This document shows, piece after piece, positions 1 through 8,147 of a stretch of DNA of 43,827 nucleotides. Numbering within the stretch: position 1 is the first letter of the stretch; each line of letters opens with the position of its first letter. Source of the DNA: JANMMJ01 sp964543235 (GTDB lineage Bacteria > Pseudomonadota > Alphaproteobacteria > Rhizobiales > Aestuariivirgaceae). Where the stretch lies: contig CAZIXE010000031.1 in assembly GCA_964543235.1 (NCBI GenBank), positions 1 through 43,827 of the forward strand, read 5' to 3'. The notes under the pieces were generated by a model that was given only the letters and a program-made list of their open reading frames with translations, made no database searches and was not told the origin of the DNA. The translations under genes were made by a program, and so were the position numbers.

Positions 1-141
1 AAGGGCCACTTCACGCCCCAGCAGCACTTCGGCTTCGAGGCGGCGGCCTGGTACTGGCATTTCGTCGACGTCGTCTGGCTGTTCCTGTTTGCCTGTATCT
101 ATGTCTGGGGTTCGGCCGGAGCCGTCATCCCGCATGAATAG
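1..141 (+). CDS. ctaE: Cytochrome c oxidase subunit III, C-terminal end (partial)
   Basis: Only the last 46 codons and the TAG stop are present; the gene begins before the window. Read from base 1 the frame gives a typical subunit III ending: a histidine- and aromatic-rich stretch (FGFEAAAWYWHFVDVVWLFL) leading into the last transmembrane helix, and a short tail ending in IPHE. In the aa3-type terminal oxidase this integral inner-membrane subunit stabilises the catalytic core; it carries no metal centre. Its place directly before DUF983 and SURF1 matches the oxidase gene cluster of alphaproteobacteria, which supports the call although only the C-terminus is visible. Confidence 0.9.
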   Translation, partial: KGHFTPQQHFGFEAAAWYWHFVDVVWLFLFACIYVWGSAGAVIPHE

Positions 142-163
142 CAGCCGGACCTAGGCCATTGGC

Positions 164-192
164 CGCGCGGGGGAAACTGCCCCCGCGCGTTT
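164..192 (+). terminator. Intrinsic terminator-like hairpin after ctaE
   Basis: A perfect 10-bp stem (CGCGCGGGGG at 164-173, CCCCCGCGCG at 180-189) encloses the 6-nt loop AAACTG and is followed by TTT and a moderately T-rich run (TTTCGTCTT). It starts 23 nt after the ctaE stop and ends about 20 nt before the ATG of the DUF983 gene. The form is that of a rho-independent terminator or attenuator that would end or reduce transcription between the oxidase subunit gene and its assembly genes. The short T-tract leaves its efficiency uncertain. Confidence 0.65.
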
Positions 193-208
193 CGTCTTGG
201 ATCGGGCC

Positions 209-583
209 ATGAGCGAGAACTACTATCCTGCGCTTTCGCCGTTGCGTACCGGCCTGGCGGGCGCTTGTCCGCGCTGTGGCCGTGGCCGGCTGTTCAGTGG
301 CTATCTCACCGTCGCAGGATCCTGCTCCAGCTGTGGTCTCCCCTATGACTTTGCCGACGGCGGCGATGGCGCGGCCTGGTTCGTAATGCTGTTTGTGGGC
401 TTTGTCGGTGTCGGCGCTATTCTCGGCGTCGAAGCCGCCTATCAGCCGCCCTATTGGGTGCACGCCCTGATCGCCCTGCCATTGCTGGTCCTGTTGCCGC
501 TCATCCTGCTGCGGCCGGTGAAGGGCGTGCTGATCTGCCAGCAATGGAGGACCAGCGCCAGCGAGGGCCGCCTGCACAAGTGA
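209..583 (+). CDS. DUF983 family membrane protein
   Basis: A 124-aa protein of the DUF983 family, regularly found between ctaE and surf1 in alphaproteobacteria and presumed to take part in oxidase biogenesis; its biochemical role is unknown. The N-terminal part carries two CxxC pairs (CPRCG and CSSCG) that look like a small zinc-ribbon or metal site. Two hydrophobic helices follow at about residues 50-75 and 85-105. The ATG at 209 was preferred to an in-frame TTG at 197 because family members begin shortly before the first cysteine pair. The stop overlaps the SURF1 start by 4 bases (GTGA), so translation is probably coupled. Confidence 0.85.
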   Translation: MSENYYPALSPLRTGLAGACPRCGRGRLFSGYLTVAGSCSSCGLPYDFADGGDGAAWFVMLFVGFVGVGAILGVEAAYQPPYWVHALIALPLLVLLPLILLRPVKGVLICQQWRTSASEGRLHK

Positions 584-1311
584 GCGACGCGCCCCGCATC
601 TGGCCTTTGCTGCTGGCCTCCGCGATCGGCGTCGCGATCCTTTGTGCGCTGGGCATATGGCAGCTCGACCGGTTGCACTGGAAGCAGACCCTGCTGGCTG
701 ACATCGCAGCGCGCCAGACCGCCGCTCCCGCACCCTTGGCGGACCTGCTGGCCGCCGATGCCGCGGGGGCTGACATCGAGTTCCGCCGCCTCGCCGTGAC
801 TGCCCGCTTTCTCGCCGGCCCGGAACTGCACCTGCTCACCACCCATGACGGCCGTGCCGGCTGGCAGATCATCACCCCCGCCCTGACCGATGACGGCACG
901 TTTCTGCTGGTCGACCGCGGTGTGGTGCCGGACGAACTGCGCAGTGACCCGCGCCGCACCGAAGAAGTGGGGGTGCCGCGGCCGCTCGATGGTATTGTCA
1001 GGCTGCACCGCCAGGGCAGGGGGCTGTTCACACCCGACAACGACCCCGCCGCGAACCTCTGGCACTGGTGGGATGTCCCGGCCATGCTGGCCGCCGCCCA
1101 GCCGCCGGCCGGTGTCAGAATTGCGCCCTTCGTGCTCCAGCTCCTGCCCGAGACAGACTCCCGGGGTCGCTTCCCGCGGCCGTTACCGCCGCAGGCGGGG
1201 CTCAACAACAACCACCTGCAATATGCCCTGACCTGGTTCTCCCTGGCAGCCATCCTGGTCGTCATGACGGCGCTCTTCGTCCGCTCGATCTTCAAGCGAG
1301 GCGGTGCTTGA
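580..1311 (+). CDS. SURF1 family cytochrome oxidase assembly protein
   Basis: A 243-aa protein with the SURF1 layout: one transmembrane helix near the N-terminus (about residues 5-28, ending in GIWQL), a large periplasmic domain, and a second helix near the C-terminus (WFSLAAILVVMTALF). The family signature around NNNHLQYALTW just before the last helix is present. SURF1 proteins help insert haem a into subunit I of aa3 oxidases. The GTG at 580 overlapping the DUF983 stop was chosen. An in-frame ATG at 544 would add 12 residues lying entirely within the preceding gene, which fits the family less well. Its stop lies 53 bases before the thrC start. Confidence 0.88.
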   Translation: MSDAPRIWPLLLASAIGVAILCALGIWQLDRLHWKQTLLADIAARQTAAPAPLADLLAADAAGADIEFRRLAVTARFLAGPELHLLTTHDGRAGWQIITPALTDDGTFLLVDRGVVPDELRSDPRRTEEVGVPRPLDGIVRLHRQGRGLFTPDNDPAANLWHWWDVPAMLAAAQPPAGVRIAPFVLQLLPETDSRGRFPRPLPPQAGLNNNHLQYALTWFSLAAILVVMTALFVRSIFKRGGA

Positions 1312-1364
1312 AGCCGAAGGATGCCGCGTCTAGTGTGCCGCCGCATTCCGAAGGACCGCCGCGC

Positions 1365-2756
1365 TTGCGCTATGTTTCGACCCGGGGCGAGGCCCCCGAA
1401 CTTGGCTTTGAAGATGTCTTGCTGACCGGTCTTGCCCGCGACGGCGGGCTCTATGTGCCGCAATCCTGGCCGCAGCTCGACCCTGCCGCACTGCGCGCCC
1501 TGCAGGGCAGGCCCTACGAGGAGGTCGCCGCGGCCGTGATCACGCCCTTCATTGGCGGGGCCATTCCGCCGGCGGCGCTGAACCAAATGGTCAGCGAGGC
1601 CTATGCCGCCTTCGGCCATCCCGCGGTGGCGCCATTGAAGCAGCTCGATGACAATCACTGGCTGCTCGAGCTCTTTCACGGGCCGACGCTGGCCTTCAAG
1701 GATGTGGCTATGCAGCTCCTTGCCCGCCTGATGGACTGGACCCTCGACCGGCGCCACCGCCGTGCCACCATTGTCGGGGCGACCTCGGGCGACACCGGCG
1801 GCGCCGCCATCGAGGCCTTCAGGGCGAGCCGCCATGCCGCGATCTTCATCCTGCATCCCCATGGCCGGGTCAGTGAAGTGCAGCGCCGCCAGATGACGAC
1901 GGTGGATTCGCCTTCCGTCCACAACATTGCAGTTGAAGGCAATTTCGACGATTGCCAGGCGATCGTGAAGGCCCTCTTCAATGACCACCGTTTCCGCGAC
2001 GAAGTGAACCTCGCCGGCGTCAACTCCATCAACTGGGCCCGCATCATGGCCCAGATCGTTTACTACGTGACCGCCGGCCTGTCCCTTGGTGCCCCGGATC
2101 GCCGGATCAGCTTCACCGTACCGACCGGGAATTTCGGCGATATCTTTGCAGGCTTTGTCGCCAAGCGCATGGGCCTCACCGTCGACCGCCTGGTCATCGC
2201 CACCAACGTCAACGACATCCTCGACCGCACCCTGAAGACCGGACGCTACGAAGTTCGCGGTGTCACCCCGAGTTCCAGCCCCTCGATGGACATCCAGGTC
2301 TCGAGCAATTTCGAGCGGCTCCTGTTCGAGGCCCATGGCCGCGACCCGGCTGCGGTCCGTACTCTGATGGATGGTCTCGCCCAGTCCGGCGCCTTTGCCA
2401 TGGGGGAAGCCCCGCTCGCGGCCATTCGCGCCGAGTTCGATTCGGCCACGACCGGCGAAGACCGGATGGCTGAAACCCTGCGCGGCACTCTGGCGGCGGC
2501 CGGTGAACTCCTCGATCCGCACACGGCCGTGGCCTATGCCGCCGCCCGGGACCATGCGGGGCCGAGCCCGATGGTGACGCTGGCCACCGCCCACCCCGCC
2601 AAGTTCCCGGACGCGATCGAACGCGCCACCGGCATCCGCCCGGCTTTACCATCGCGACTTTCGGGCTTGATGGCGGCGCCTGAGAGGTTCAAAGTACTCG
2701 CCAATGATGCAGAAGCCGTAAAGGCCTTTATCCGGGGGCGGATCGCCAGCGTTTGA
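1365..2756 (+). CDS. thrC: Threonine synthase
   Basis: A PLP enzyme converting O-phospho-L-homoserine to L-threonine in the cytoplasm. The product is 463 aa, the usual length of the longer (E. coli/yeast-type) class. It begins MRYVSTRG as in relatives, has the Schiff-base lysine K112 in HGPTLAFKD, and the SGDTG phosphate-binding loop. The start is a TTG at 1365 preceded by GAAGGA (1349-1354). A TTG at 1308 overlapping the SURF1 stop would add a 19-residue low-complexity leader and is less likely. The M16 peptidase gene follows after 13 bases. No homoserine kinase gene (thrB) is found in the window. Confidence 0.92.
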   Translation: MRYVSTRGEAPELGFEDVLLTGLARDGGLYVPQSWPQLDPAALRALQGRPYEEVAAAVITPFIGGAIPPAALNQMVSEAYAAFGHPAVAPLKQLDDNHWLLELFHGPTLAFKDVAMQLLARLMDWTLDRRHRRATIVGATSGDTGGAAIEAFRASRHAAIFILHPHGRVSEVQRRQMTTVDSPSVHNIAVEGNFDDCQAIVKALFNDHRFRDEVNLAGVNSINWARIMAQIVYYVTAGLSLGAPDRRISFTVPTGNFGDIFAGFVAKRMGLTVDRLVIATNVNDILDRTLKTGRYEVRGVTPSSSPSMDIQVSSNFERLLFEAHGRDPAAVRTLMDGLAQSGAFAMGEAPLAAIRAEFDSATTGEDRMAETLRGTLAAAGELLDPHTAVAYAAARDHAGPSPMVTLATAHPAKFPDAIERATGIRPALPSRLSGLMAAPERFKVLANDAEAVKAFIRGRIASV

Positions 2757-2769
2757 ATGGGAAGGTGTG

Positions 2770-4029
2770 ATGAGCGTTCAGATTTCGAGACTGTCAAACG
2801 GTCTTAACGTCATCACCCACACCATGCCGCATCTCGAAACCGTCGCCCTCGGCATTTGGGTCAAGGCGGGGGCGCGCGACGAGCGGCCGGAAGAGAACGG
2901 CATCGCCCATTTTCTCGAGCATATGGCCTTCAAGGGCACCAGCCGGCGCTCGGCCCAGCGTATTGCCGAAGAGATCGAATCGGCTGGCGGCGAGATCAAC
3001 GCCGCCACCGGCATGGAGACGACGACATACTATGCCCGCGTCCTGAAACACGACTGGCCGCTCGCCCTCGACATTCTTGCCGACATCCTGACCGACTCCG
3101 TGTTCGATCCCGACGAGCTGGAACGCGAGCGCGATGTCATTCTGCAGGAGATCGCCGCCGCTCATGACGCGCCGGACGACCTTGTTTTCGACCTTGCCCA
3201 GGCTGCCGCCTATGGCGCCCATCCCCTGGGGCGGCCGATTCTCGGTACAGCGCAGCGTATCATGTCCTTCGACCGCGGCGATCTGATTGCCTGGCGTGAC
3301 CGCAATTACTGGGCAGGCCGCATCGCCGTAGTCGCGGCCGGCAATATCGATCACGGCGCTTTCGCAAAGGAAACCGAGCGGCTGCTCGGTCATCTCGGCA
3401 GCGGCACCGGCCCGGAGCGCAGCCTGCCGGCCTTCGTTGCCGATTGCCAGACCGCCGCCAAGCCGCTCGATCAGACCCATCTCGTCCTGTCCTTTTCGGC
3501 TCCTGGCTACCGTCACCCGGACATCTACGGCCTGCAGGTTCTGTCCAGCCTGTTGGGCGGCGGCATGTCATCGCGACTGTTCCAGGAGGTGCGCGAAAAG
3601 CGCGGCCTCTGCTACAGCGTGTTCTCCTTTGGGTCGGCTTATGAGGATGCCGGTTCCTTCGGCGTCTATGCCGCATCCTCGCCGGCCCATACGCGCGAGC
3701 TGGTGGATGTCACCGCCGAGGTGATGCTGTCCGCCGCCGATGGTGTCTCGAGCGAAGAGGTGAACCGCGCCAAGGCGCAGCTCAAGGCCAGCCTTGTGAT
3801 GAACCTCGAAAGCGCCTCGGCCCGTGCCGATCAGATTGCCAGGCAATTCCTTGCCTTTGGCGACGTTCCCGACATCTCGACGCTGATCGCGCGGATCGGT
3901 GCCGTCGAGGTGGATGACGTTTGCCGTCTCGCCGGTGGCCTGCTCAAGGGCAAGACACCGGCATTGAGCGCCGTCGGCCAACTGACCGAGCTTGCGCCGC
4001 ACGGGCAGATTGCGGCACAATTCGCCTGA
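2770..4029 (+). CDS. M16 family zinc metallopeptidase (processing-peptidase type)
   Basis: A 419-aa M16B-type peptidase related to the beta subunit of mitochondrial processing peptidase. The inverted zinc motif HFLEH is at residues 47-51 (H47, catalytic E50, H51) and the third ligand E127 lies 76 residues further on in RDVILQE, the classic HxxEH-X76-E spacing. The C-terminal half has the SSRLFQEVREKRGLCYSV region typical of the family. With all ligands kept it should be an active endopeptidase; its substrate is unknown. The ATG at 2770 follows GAAGG. The gene follows thrC closely, a common neighbour in Hyphomicrobiales. Confidence 0.9.
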   Translation: MSVQISRLSNGLNVITHTMPHLETVALGIWVKAGARDERPEENGIAHFLEHMAFKGTSRRSAQRIAEEIESAGGEINAATGMETTTYYARVLKHDWPLALDILADILTDSVFDPDELERERDVILQEIAAAHDAPDDLVFDLAQAAAYGAHPLGRPILGTAQRIMSFDRGDLIAWRDRNYWAGRIAVVAAGNIDHGAFAKETERLLGHLGSGTGPERSLPAFVADCQTAAKPLDQTHLVLSFSAPGYRHPDIYGLQVLSSLLGGGMSSRLFQEVREKRGLCYSVFSFGSAYEDAGSFGVYAASSPAHTRELVDVTAEVMLSAADGVSSEEVNRAKAQLKASLVMNLESASARADQIARQFLAFGDVPDISTLIARIGAVEVDDVCRLAGGLLKGKTPALSAVGQLTELAPHGQIAAQFA

Positions 4030-4048
4030 CGCCAGATGGAGTGCGCAG

Positions 4049-4636
4049 GTGGTATTTCTCCGCTCGCATTTTGCCTACGAGGTTCCGCCGGTTCTGCGCG
4101 GGCGCAAGGTCTTTCTGCGCACCCCCGCCATGGACGATTTCGAGGCCTGGGCCAGCTTGCGCATGGTCAGCCGCGACTTTCTGGTCCCCTGGGAACCGAG
4201 CTGGCCTGCCGATGATCTGACCCGGGCCGCCTTCCGCAATCGGATCAAGCGCTACATGCGCGACATGGCGGAGGATTCCGCCTATCCCTTCTTCATCTTC
4301 GAACAGGCCAGCGGCGAACTGACGGGGGCCGTGACCATCGCCAATGTCCGCCGGGGTGTCGCCGAAATGGGTTCCCTCGGTTACTGGATCGGCGCGCCAT
4401 TCACGCGTCAAGGCCTGATGACCGACGCGGTCAACACCATTGTCGCTTATGGTTTCGGCCCGCTGCGCCTGCACCGCATGGAGGCAGCCTGTCTCCCGAC
4501 CAATGTCGCTTCGCGCCGCCTCTTGCTAAAATGCGGCTTTACACAGGAAGGTTACGCGCGGCGCTATTTGCGCATCAACGGCACCTGGCAGGATCACCTG
4601 ACATTTGCCAGGCTCAATGATGATCCACTGCACTGA
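4049..4636 (+). CDS. GNAT family N-acetyltransferase (RimJ/RimL type)
   Basis: A 195-aa GNAT of the RimJ/RimL group, which acetylate protein N-termini or small amines using acetyl-CoA. Visible signs are the opening RKVFLRTPAMDDFEAWASL, the strand with GSLGYWIGAPFTRQGLMTDAV, and the acceptor-side motif HRMEAACLPTNVASRRLLLKCGFTQEG near the C-terminus. The start is a GTG at 4049 with GATGGAG at 4035-4041, giving a start 19 bases after the M16 stop; an in-frame start further upstream would lie inside the M16 gene. The substrate cannot be told from sequence; ribosomal-protein acetylation is only an analogy. Confidence 0.85.
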   Translation: MVFLRSHFAYEVPPVLRGRKVFLRTPAMDDFEAWASLRMVSRDFLVPWEPSWPADDLTRAAFRNRIKRYMRDMAEDSAYPFFIFEQASGELTGAVTIANVRRGVAEMGSLGYWIGAPFTRQGLMTDAVNTIVAYGFGPLRLHRMEAACLPTNVASRRLLLKCGFTQEGYARRYLRINGTWQDHLTFARLNDDPLH

Positions 4637-4655
4637 AACGGCGCCCCTCCGAGAC

Positions 4656-4684
4656 TTGCCACGTCAGGGTGTGGCTTGTAGCTA
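4656..4684 (+). promoter_or_regulatory. Predicted sigma-70 promoter of the EAL protein gene
   Basis: TTGCCA (4656-4661), a 17-bp spacer and TAGCTA (4679-4684) resemble the alphaproteobacterial housekeeping promoter. Transcription would start near 4691, about 34 nt before the ATG at 4725, with AAGGAA at 4712-4717 as ribosome-binding site. Confidence 0.45.
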
Positions 4685-4724
4685 GGTGCGGGGAAGGATT
4701 CGCGGCAAAGCAAGGAAACTATCG

Positions 4725-7700
4725 ATGGCGCCCCTGAAGTGGGCATTGGCCGCTCTTCTGATGGCGGTGCTGGCGCTGAGTGCGCCGGCCCGGGCGGAGG
4801 ACTTTGTCGATATCCCCTTGAAGGTACCCAGCATCGACCTGACCGATCAATTCAGATACCTCGATACCGACCGCCGTACCGTGTCGATTCAGGTGCCGGG
4901 CGGCAATGGTGCACAGCCCGAAGTGATGCCGCTTGAGGCGCGCGGTGTGCTGGACAGTTACCGCTGGGCTGTCATCAGCCTGCGCAATACGGGTTATGAA
5001 GCAGCCGAAGTCGTTCTGGTAATTCCCTACCAGGGCTTCACCGGCTCCGGCATACTCTGGCCGCGTCTTGACGGCACCCGCATTGCCCGCATCATCCCAT
5101 CGCGCGGCGCTGCCCCGGCTATTGCCAGCGACGTTGGCGCGGATTCGACCGCCATTCGCATGCAGCCGGCATCGGCGGTGACCCTGGCGCTGCAGCTCAC
5201 CGCCGAAAGTCTTGATGGCGCGGCCTTGTGGCAGCGCGCGGCTTTCGATTCCCGCACCGACTCCCATGCCTTCTTCCGCGGCGCGGTCCTCGGCATTGCC
5301 CTGCTGATGACGGTTGTGATGCTGTCGCTCTATGCCGTCCGCAACAGCCTGGTCTTCCCCTCGGCTGCGCTCTTCGCCGCTGCTGCCGTCGCCTTCATTG
5401 CCATCGAAGTCGGCTATCTGCCCGTGATCAACGCCTTCCTGCCGCCATCGCTGCAGCTTGATGGCCAGGCGCGGGTCTTTGCCGAAGGCTTCATGCTGAC
5501 CGGCCTCATCCTGTGCCTCGTAACTTTTCTCGAATTGCGCCGCCGCCGCCCGATGCTCGGATACGCCCTGTTTGGCGCCGCCGCGCTGTCGCTGGCACTG
5601 CCCGCCTACGGTCTTCTCGAACCGCGGCGGGCCCTCGGAATCATTCGCATCCTCTTCGCTCTTTGTGCCTTTGGCGGCTTCACCTTGATCCTCTCTTTGT
5701 GGCGCGAGGGCGTTTCGCGAGCCCAGGCATCGTTGCTGAGCTGGTCCACACTGGTCTCCTGGACACTGGTGGCTATTGTGGCAGTGCTCACCAGTGGCAA
5801 TGAGGCCGTCTTCCGCCCCGTCATCGTGGGCGGCCTCACGCTGGTCCTCCTTACCATGGCGTTTACGCTTGCCCAGTTCGCATTCAGCCAGGGCATTCTC
5901 TCCCGCCGCTTCTTCGAGGAGGCAGGCCGCCGCGCCCTGGCGCTGGCCGGTTCCCAGCAATATGTCTGGGATTGGCAGGTCGAGGAGCAGGATCTCTACA
6001 TTGGCGAGGAACTGGAGCGGGCCATCGGACTGACTCCCGGCTTCTTCGCCGAAAATGGCGTCGATGGCCTGCTCGAACTCATCCATCCGCTGGACCGCCG
6101 TGCCTACCTTGCCGCCGTCGAGGGGGCCGAGCGCCGCGGCAAGGGCATCTTCACCCAGGATTTCCGCATGCGCGGCGGTGACGGCGTCTATCGCTGGTTT
6201 GAATTGCGGGCCCGCGTCATGGGTGGCGACCGCCGCGCCGCCCGCTGCATCGGCACCCTCACCGACATCACCAACCGCAAGCGTTCCGAGGAGCGCCTGC
6301 TCAATGATGCCGTCTACGACCGCGTCACCGAATTGCCCAATCGCGCCCTGTTGGTCGACCGTCTGTCGCGCGCCATCGGGCAGCTTGAGCGCGGCGAAAT
6401 CGCTGACCTCTATGTCCTGCTCATCGATCTTGACCGCTTCAAGCCGCTGAATGACGGGCTCGGCCATGAGACCGGCGACTATCTGTTGAACATCACCGGA
6501 AAGCGCATTCTCGCCATTGCCGGCCCGCATGACACTGTGGCGCGCATGCCGGGCGACCAGTTCGCCCTGATCTTCGTGGGCAGCAGTCCCGAGCGCGACG
6601 TTATCGCCTTCACCGACCAGCTGCGCCGCGCCATTTCCCGGCCCATCCCTATGCGTCCGCGTGACGTGACGCTCACCGCCTGCATTGGCGCTGCCGCCCA
6701 TCGCCAGCAGGGCCAGCAGGCCACGCACATGCTGCGCGATGCCGCCGTCGCCCTGTACGAGGCCAAGCGGCGCGGCAAGGACGCCGTGGAGTTTTTCCGC
6801 GCTTCGATGCGCGATGAGCGTTCGGAACTCGTGGCCCTCGAACAGGACCTGGTGCGTGCCGTCGAGCGGAGCGAGATTGAAGTCTTCTATCAGCCGATCG
6901 CCCGGCTCACCGATATGGATCTCGCGGGCTTCGAGGCGCTGGTGCGCTGGCGCCATCCGATTCACGGGCTGCTGGCGCCGGAGAGCTTCATTGCCATTGC
7001 CGAGCAGAGCGGCCTTATCCGCGAGCTCGGCCGCTATGTGCTGAACGAGGCCGCCCGCCAGCTCGGCATCTGGCAGCGCGCTTTTCGCCCTGGCAATCCG
7101 ATCTTTGTCGCCGTCAACCTCTCCTCGAGCGAGCTGATCCGCGCCGATCTGATCGAGGACGTGAAGACCATCCTGGCCCGCGAAGGTATTGCCCGTGACA
7201 CGCTTAAGATCGAGGTGACCGAGTCGATCGTCATGGGTAACCCGGAACTTGGCACCCGCATCCTCGAGAAGCTGAAGGATCTCGGCGTCGGTCTCGCCTG
7301 CGACGACTTCGGCACCGGCTTCTCTTCGCTCTCGACACTTCGCCGCCTGCCCTTCGATACGCTGAAGATCGATCGCACCTTCATCGAGACGGAACCGGAG
7401 GACACGCGCGCCGCGGTGATCCTCGCCTCCGTCGCTGCACTGGCCCGCGAACTGGGCATGAAGCTGGTGGCGGAAGGCATATCCACCCAGGGCCAAGTGG
7501 ACCGGCTGGCCAGCCTCGGCTGCGACTATGGCCAGGGCTATTTCATCGGCGAGCCGATGCCGGCCAGGCAGGTCACGGATGCCCTCTCCGGGCTTCCCTA
7601 TGCGGCGAGCCGCGGCAAGAGCGTGATCTCCGCGCTATGGGACCATATGCGCGCCAGCCCCGCCCTCCCGGAACACCCGCCGCCGGCCGCCGGCCCTGAA

Positions 7701-8147
7701 ACGGAAGAACCCCTGCCGCGTCCCTATCTGGACATCGAATCCGCCGCCGTGCCGTCGGAGCTGGAATCGCCACCCGTGCCGGTGCCCGAACCGTTGCCGC
7801 TGCGGCCCTCGCCCCCCGCTCTCGGCACTGCGCCGCTGGCTCCCCGCCTTCCGAAACCAGGGCCGGAGACCGCGCCGCAACAGCCACCCCGCCGGCTGGT
7901 GGTCAATCCGGCGCCGCTCGCCCCCCGCCTGCCGCCCGGTGCCGCCGAGCCGCGCGAACGACTGTCGCCGCCGGGCCGCAAGCCGCAGGCCCGGCCCGCC
8001 TTGGGTCGTGACAAGCAGGGTGCCGCACCGGCAGCGAAGAAGCGGGCTCATGCCCGCAAGGCTGCCGCCAAGAAGCCGCACGCCGAAACTTCCGCAGCCA
8101 AATCCGCCCGCCGCCGGGCAAGGAAGAAGCCGCGGCCTCACGCGTGA
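4725..8147 (+). CDS. Membrane 7TM-PAS-GGDEF(degenerate)-EAL c-di-GMP phosphodiesterase with basic tail
   Basis: A 1140-aa multidomain protein. In order: signal peptide (1-24, ending ARA), a periplasmic beta-rich region, a block of about seven transmembrane helices (about 183-400) resembling 7TMR-DISM sensors, a PAS domain (about 405-525), a GGDEF domain (about 535-695), an EAL domain (about 705-955), and a long tail. The GGDEF signature is degenerate (PGDQF at 609-613), so cyclase activity is unlikely. EAL residues are kept: EAL at 737-739, KIEVTES, DDFGTG from 860, KIDR and VAEGI, so it should hydrolyse c-di-GMP. The tail is proline-rich (about 960-1100), then Lys/Arg/Ala-rich (1104-1140). 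The ATG at 4725 with AAGGAA was chosen over one at 4686. The 3' end overlaps yqgE by 10 bases. Confidence 0.9.
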   Translation: MAPLKWALAALLMAVLALSAPARAEDFVDIPLKVPSIDLTDQFRYLDTDRRTVSIQVPGGNGAQPEVMPLEARGVLDSYRWAVISLRNTGYEAAEVVLVIPYQGFTGSGILWPRLDGTRIARIIPSRGAAPAIASDVGADSTAIRMQPASAVTLALQLTAESLDGAALWQRAAFDSRTDSHAFFRGAVLGIALLMTVVMLSLYAVRNSLVFPSAALFAAAAVAFIAIEVGYLPVINAFLPPSLQLDGQARVFAEGFMLTGLILCLVTFLELRRRRPMLGYALFGAAALSLALPAYGLLEPRRALGIIRILFALCAFGGFTLILSLWREGVSRAQASLLSWSTLVSWTLVAIVAVLTSGNEAVFRPVIVGGLTLVLLTMAFTLAQFAFSQGILSRRFFEEAGRRALALAGSQQYVWDWQVEEQDLYIGEELERAIGLTPGFFAENGVDGLLELIHPLDRRAYLAAVEGAERRGKGIFTQDFRMRGGDGVYRWFELRARVMGGDRRAARCIGTLTDITNRKRSEERLLNDAVYDRVTELPNRALLVDRLSRAIGQLERGEIADLYVLLIDLDRFKPLNDGLGHETGDYLLNITGKRILAIAGPHDTVARMPGDQFALIFVGSSPERDVIAFTDQLRRAISRPIPMRPRDVTLTACIGAAAHRQQGQQATHMLRDAAVALYEAKRRGKDAVEFFRASMRDERSELVALEQDLVRAVERSEIEVFYQPIARLTDMDLAGFEALVRWRHPIHGLLAPESFIAIAEQSGLIRELGRYVLNEAARQLGIWQRAFRPGNPIFVAVNLSSSELIRADLIEDVKTILAREGIARDTLKIEVTESIVMGNPELGTRILEKLKDLGVGLACDDFGTGFSSLSTLRRLPFDTLKIDRTFIETEPEDTRAAVILASVAALARELGMKLVAEGISTQGQVDRLASLGCDYGQGYFIGEPMPARQVTDALSGLPYAASRGKSVISALWDHMRASPALPEHPPPAAGPETEEPLPRPYLDIESAAVPSELESPPVPVPEPLPLRPSPPALGTAPLAPRLPKPGPETAPQQPPRRLVVNPAPLAPRLPPGAAEPRERLSPPGRKPQARPALGRDKQGAAPAAKKRAHARKAAAKKPHAETSAAKSARRRARKKPRPHA

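Noticed and set aside
1308..1364. TTG at 1308 as the thrC start, overlapping the SURF1 stop
   Set aside because: It would add a 19-residue leader not seen in threonine synthases; the TTG at 1365 has a ribosome-binding site and matches the family N-terminus.
501..2594. 697-codon minus-strand frame across SURF1 and thrC
   Set aside because: Spans two well-supported genes on the other strand and carries no family signature.
4719..7496. 925-codon open frame antisense to the EAL-protein gene
   Set aside because: It lies wholly opposite a gene with clear domains; its translation is low-complexity (Gly, Asp, Ala, Gln-rich) with no recognisable motif, as expected for a shadow frame in GC-rich DNA.
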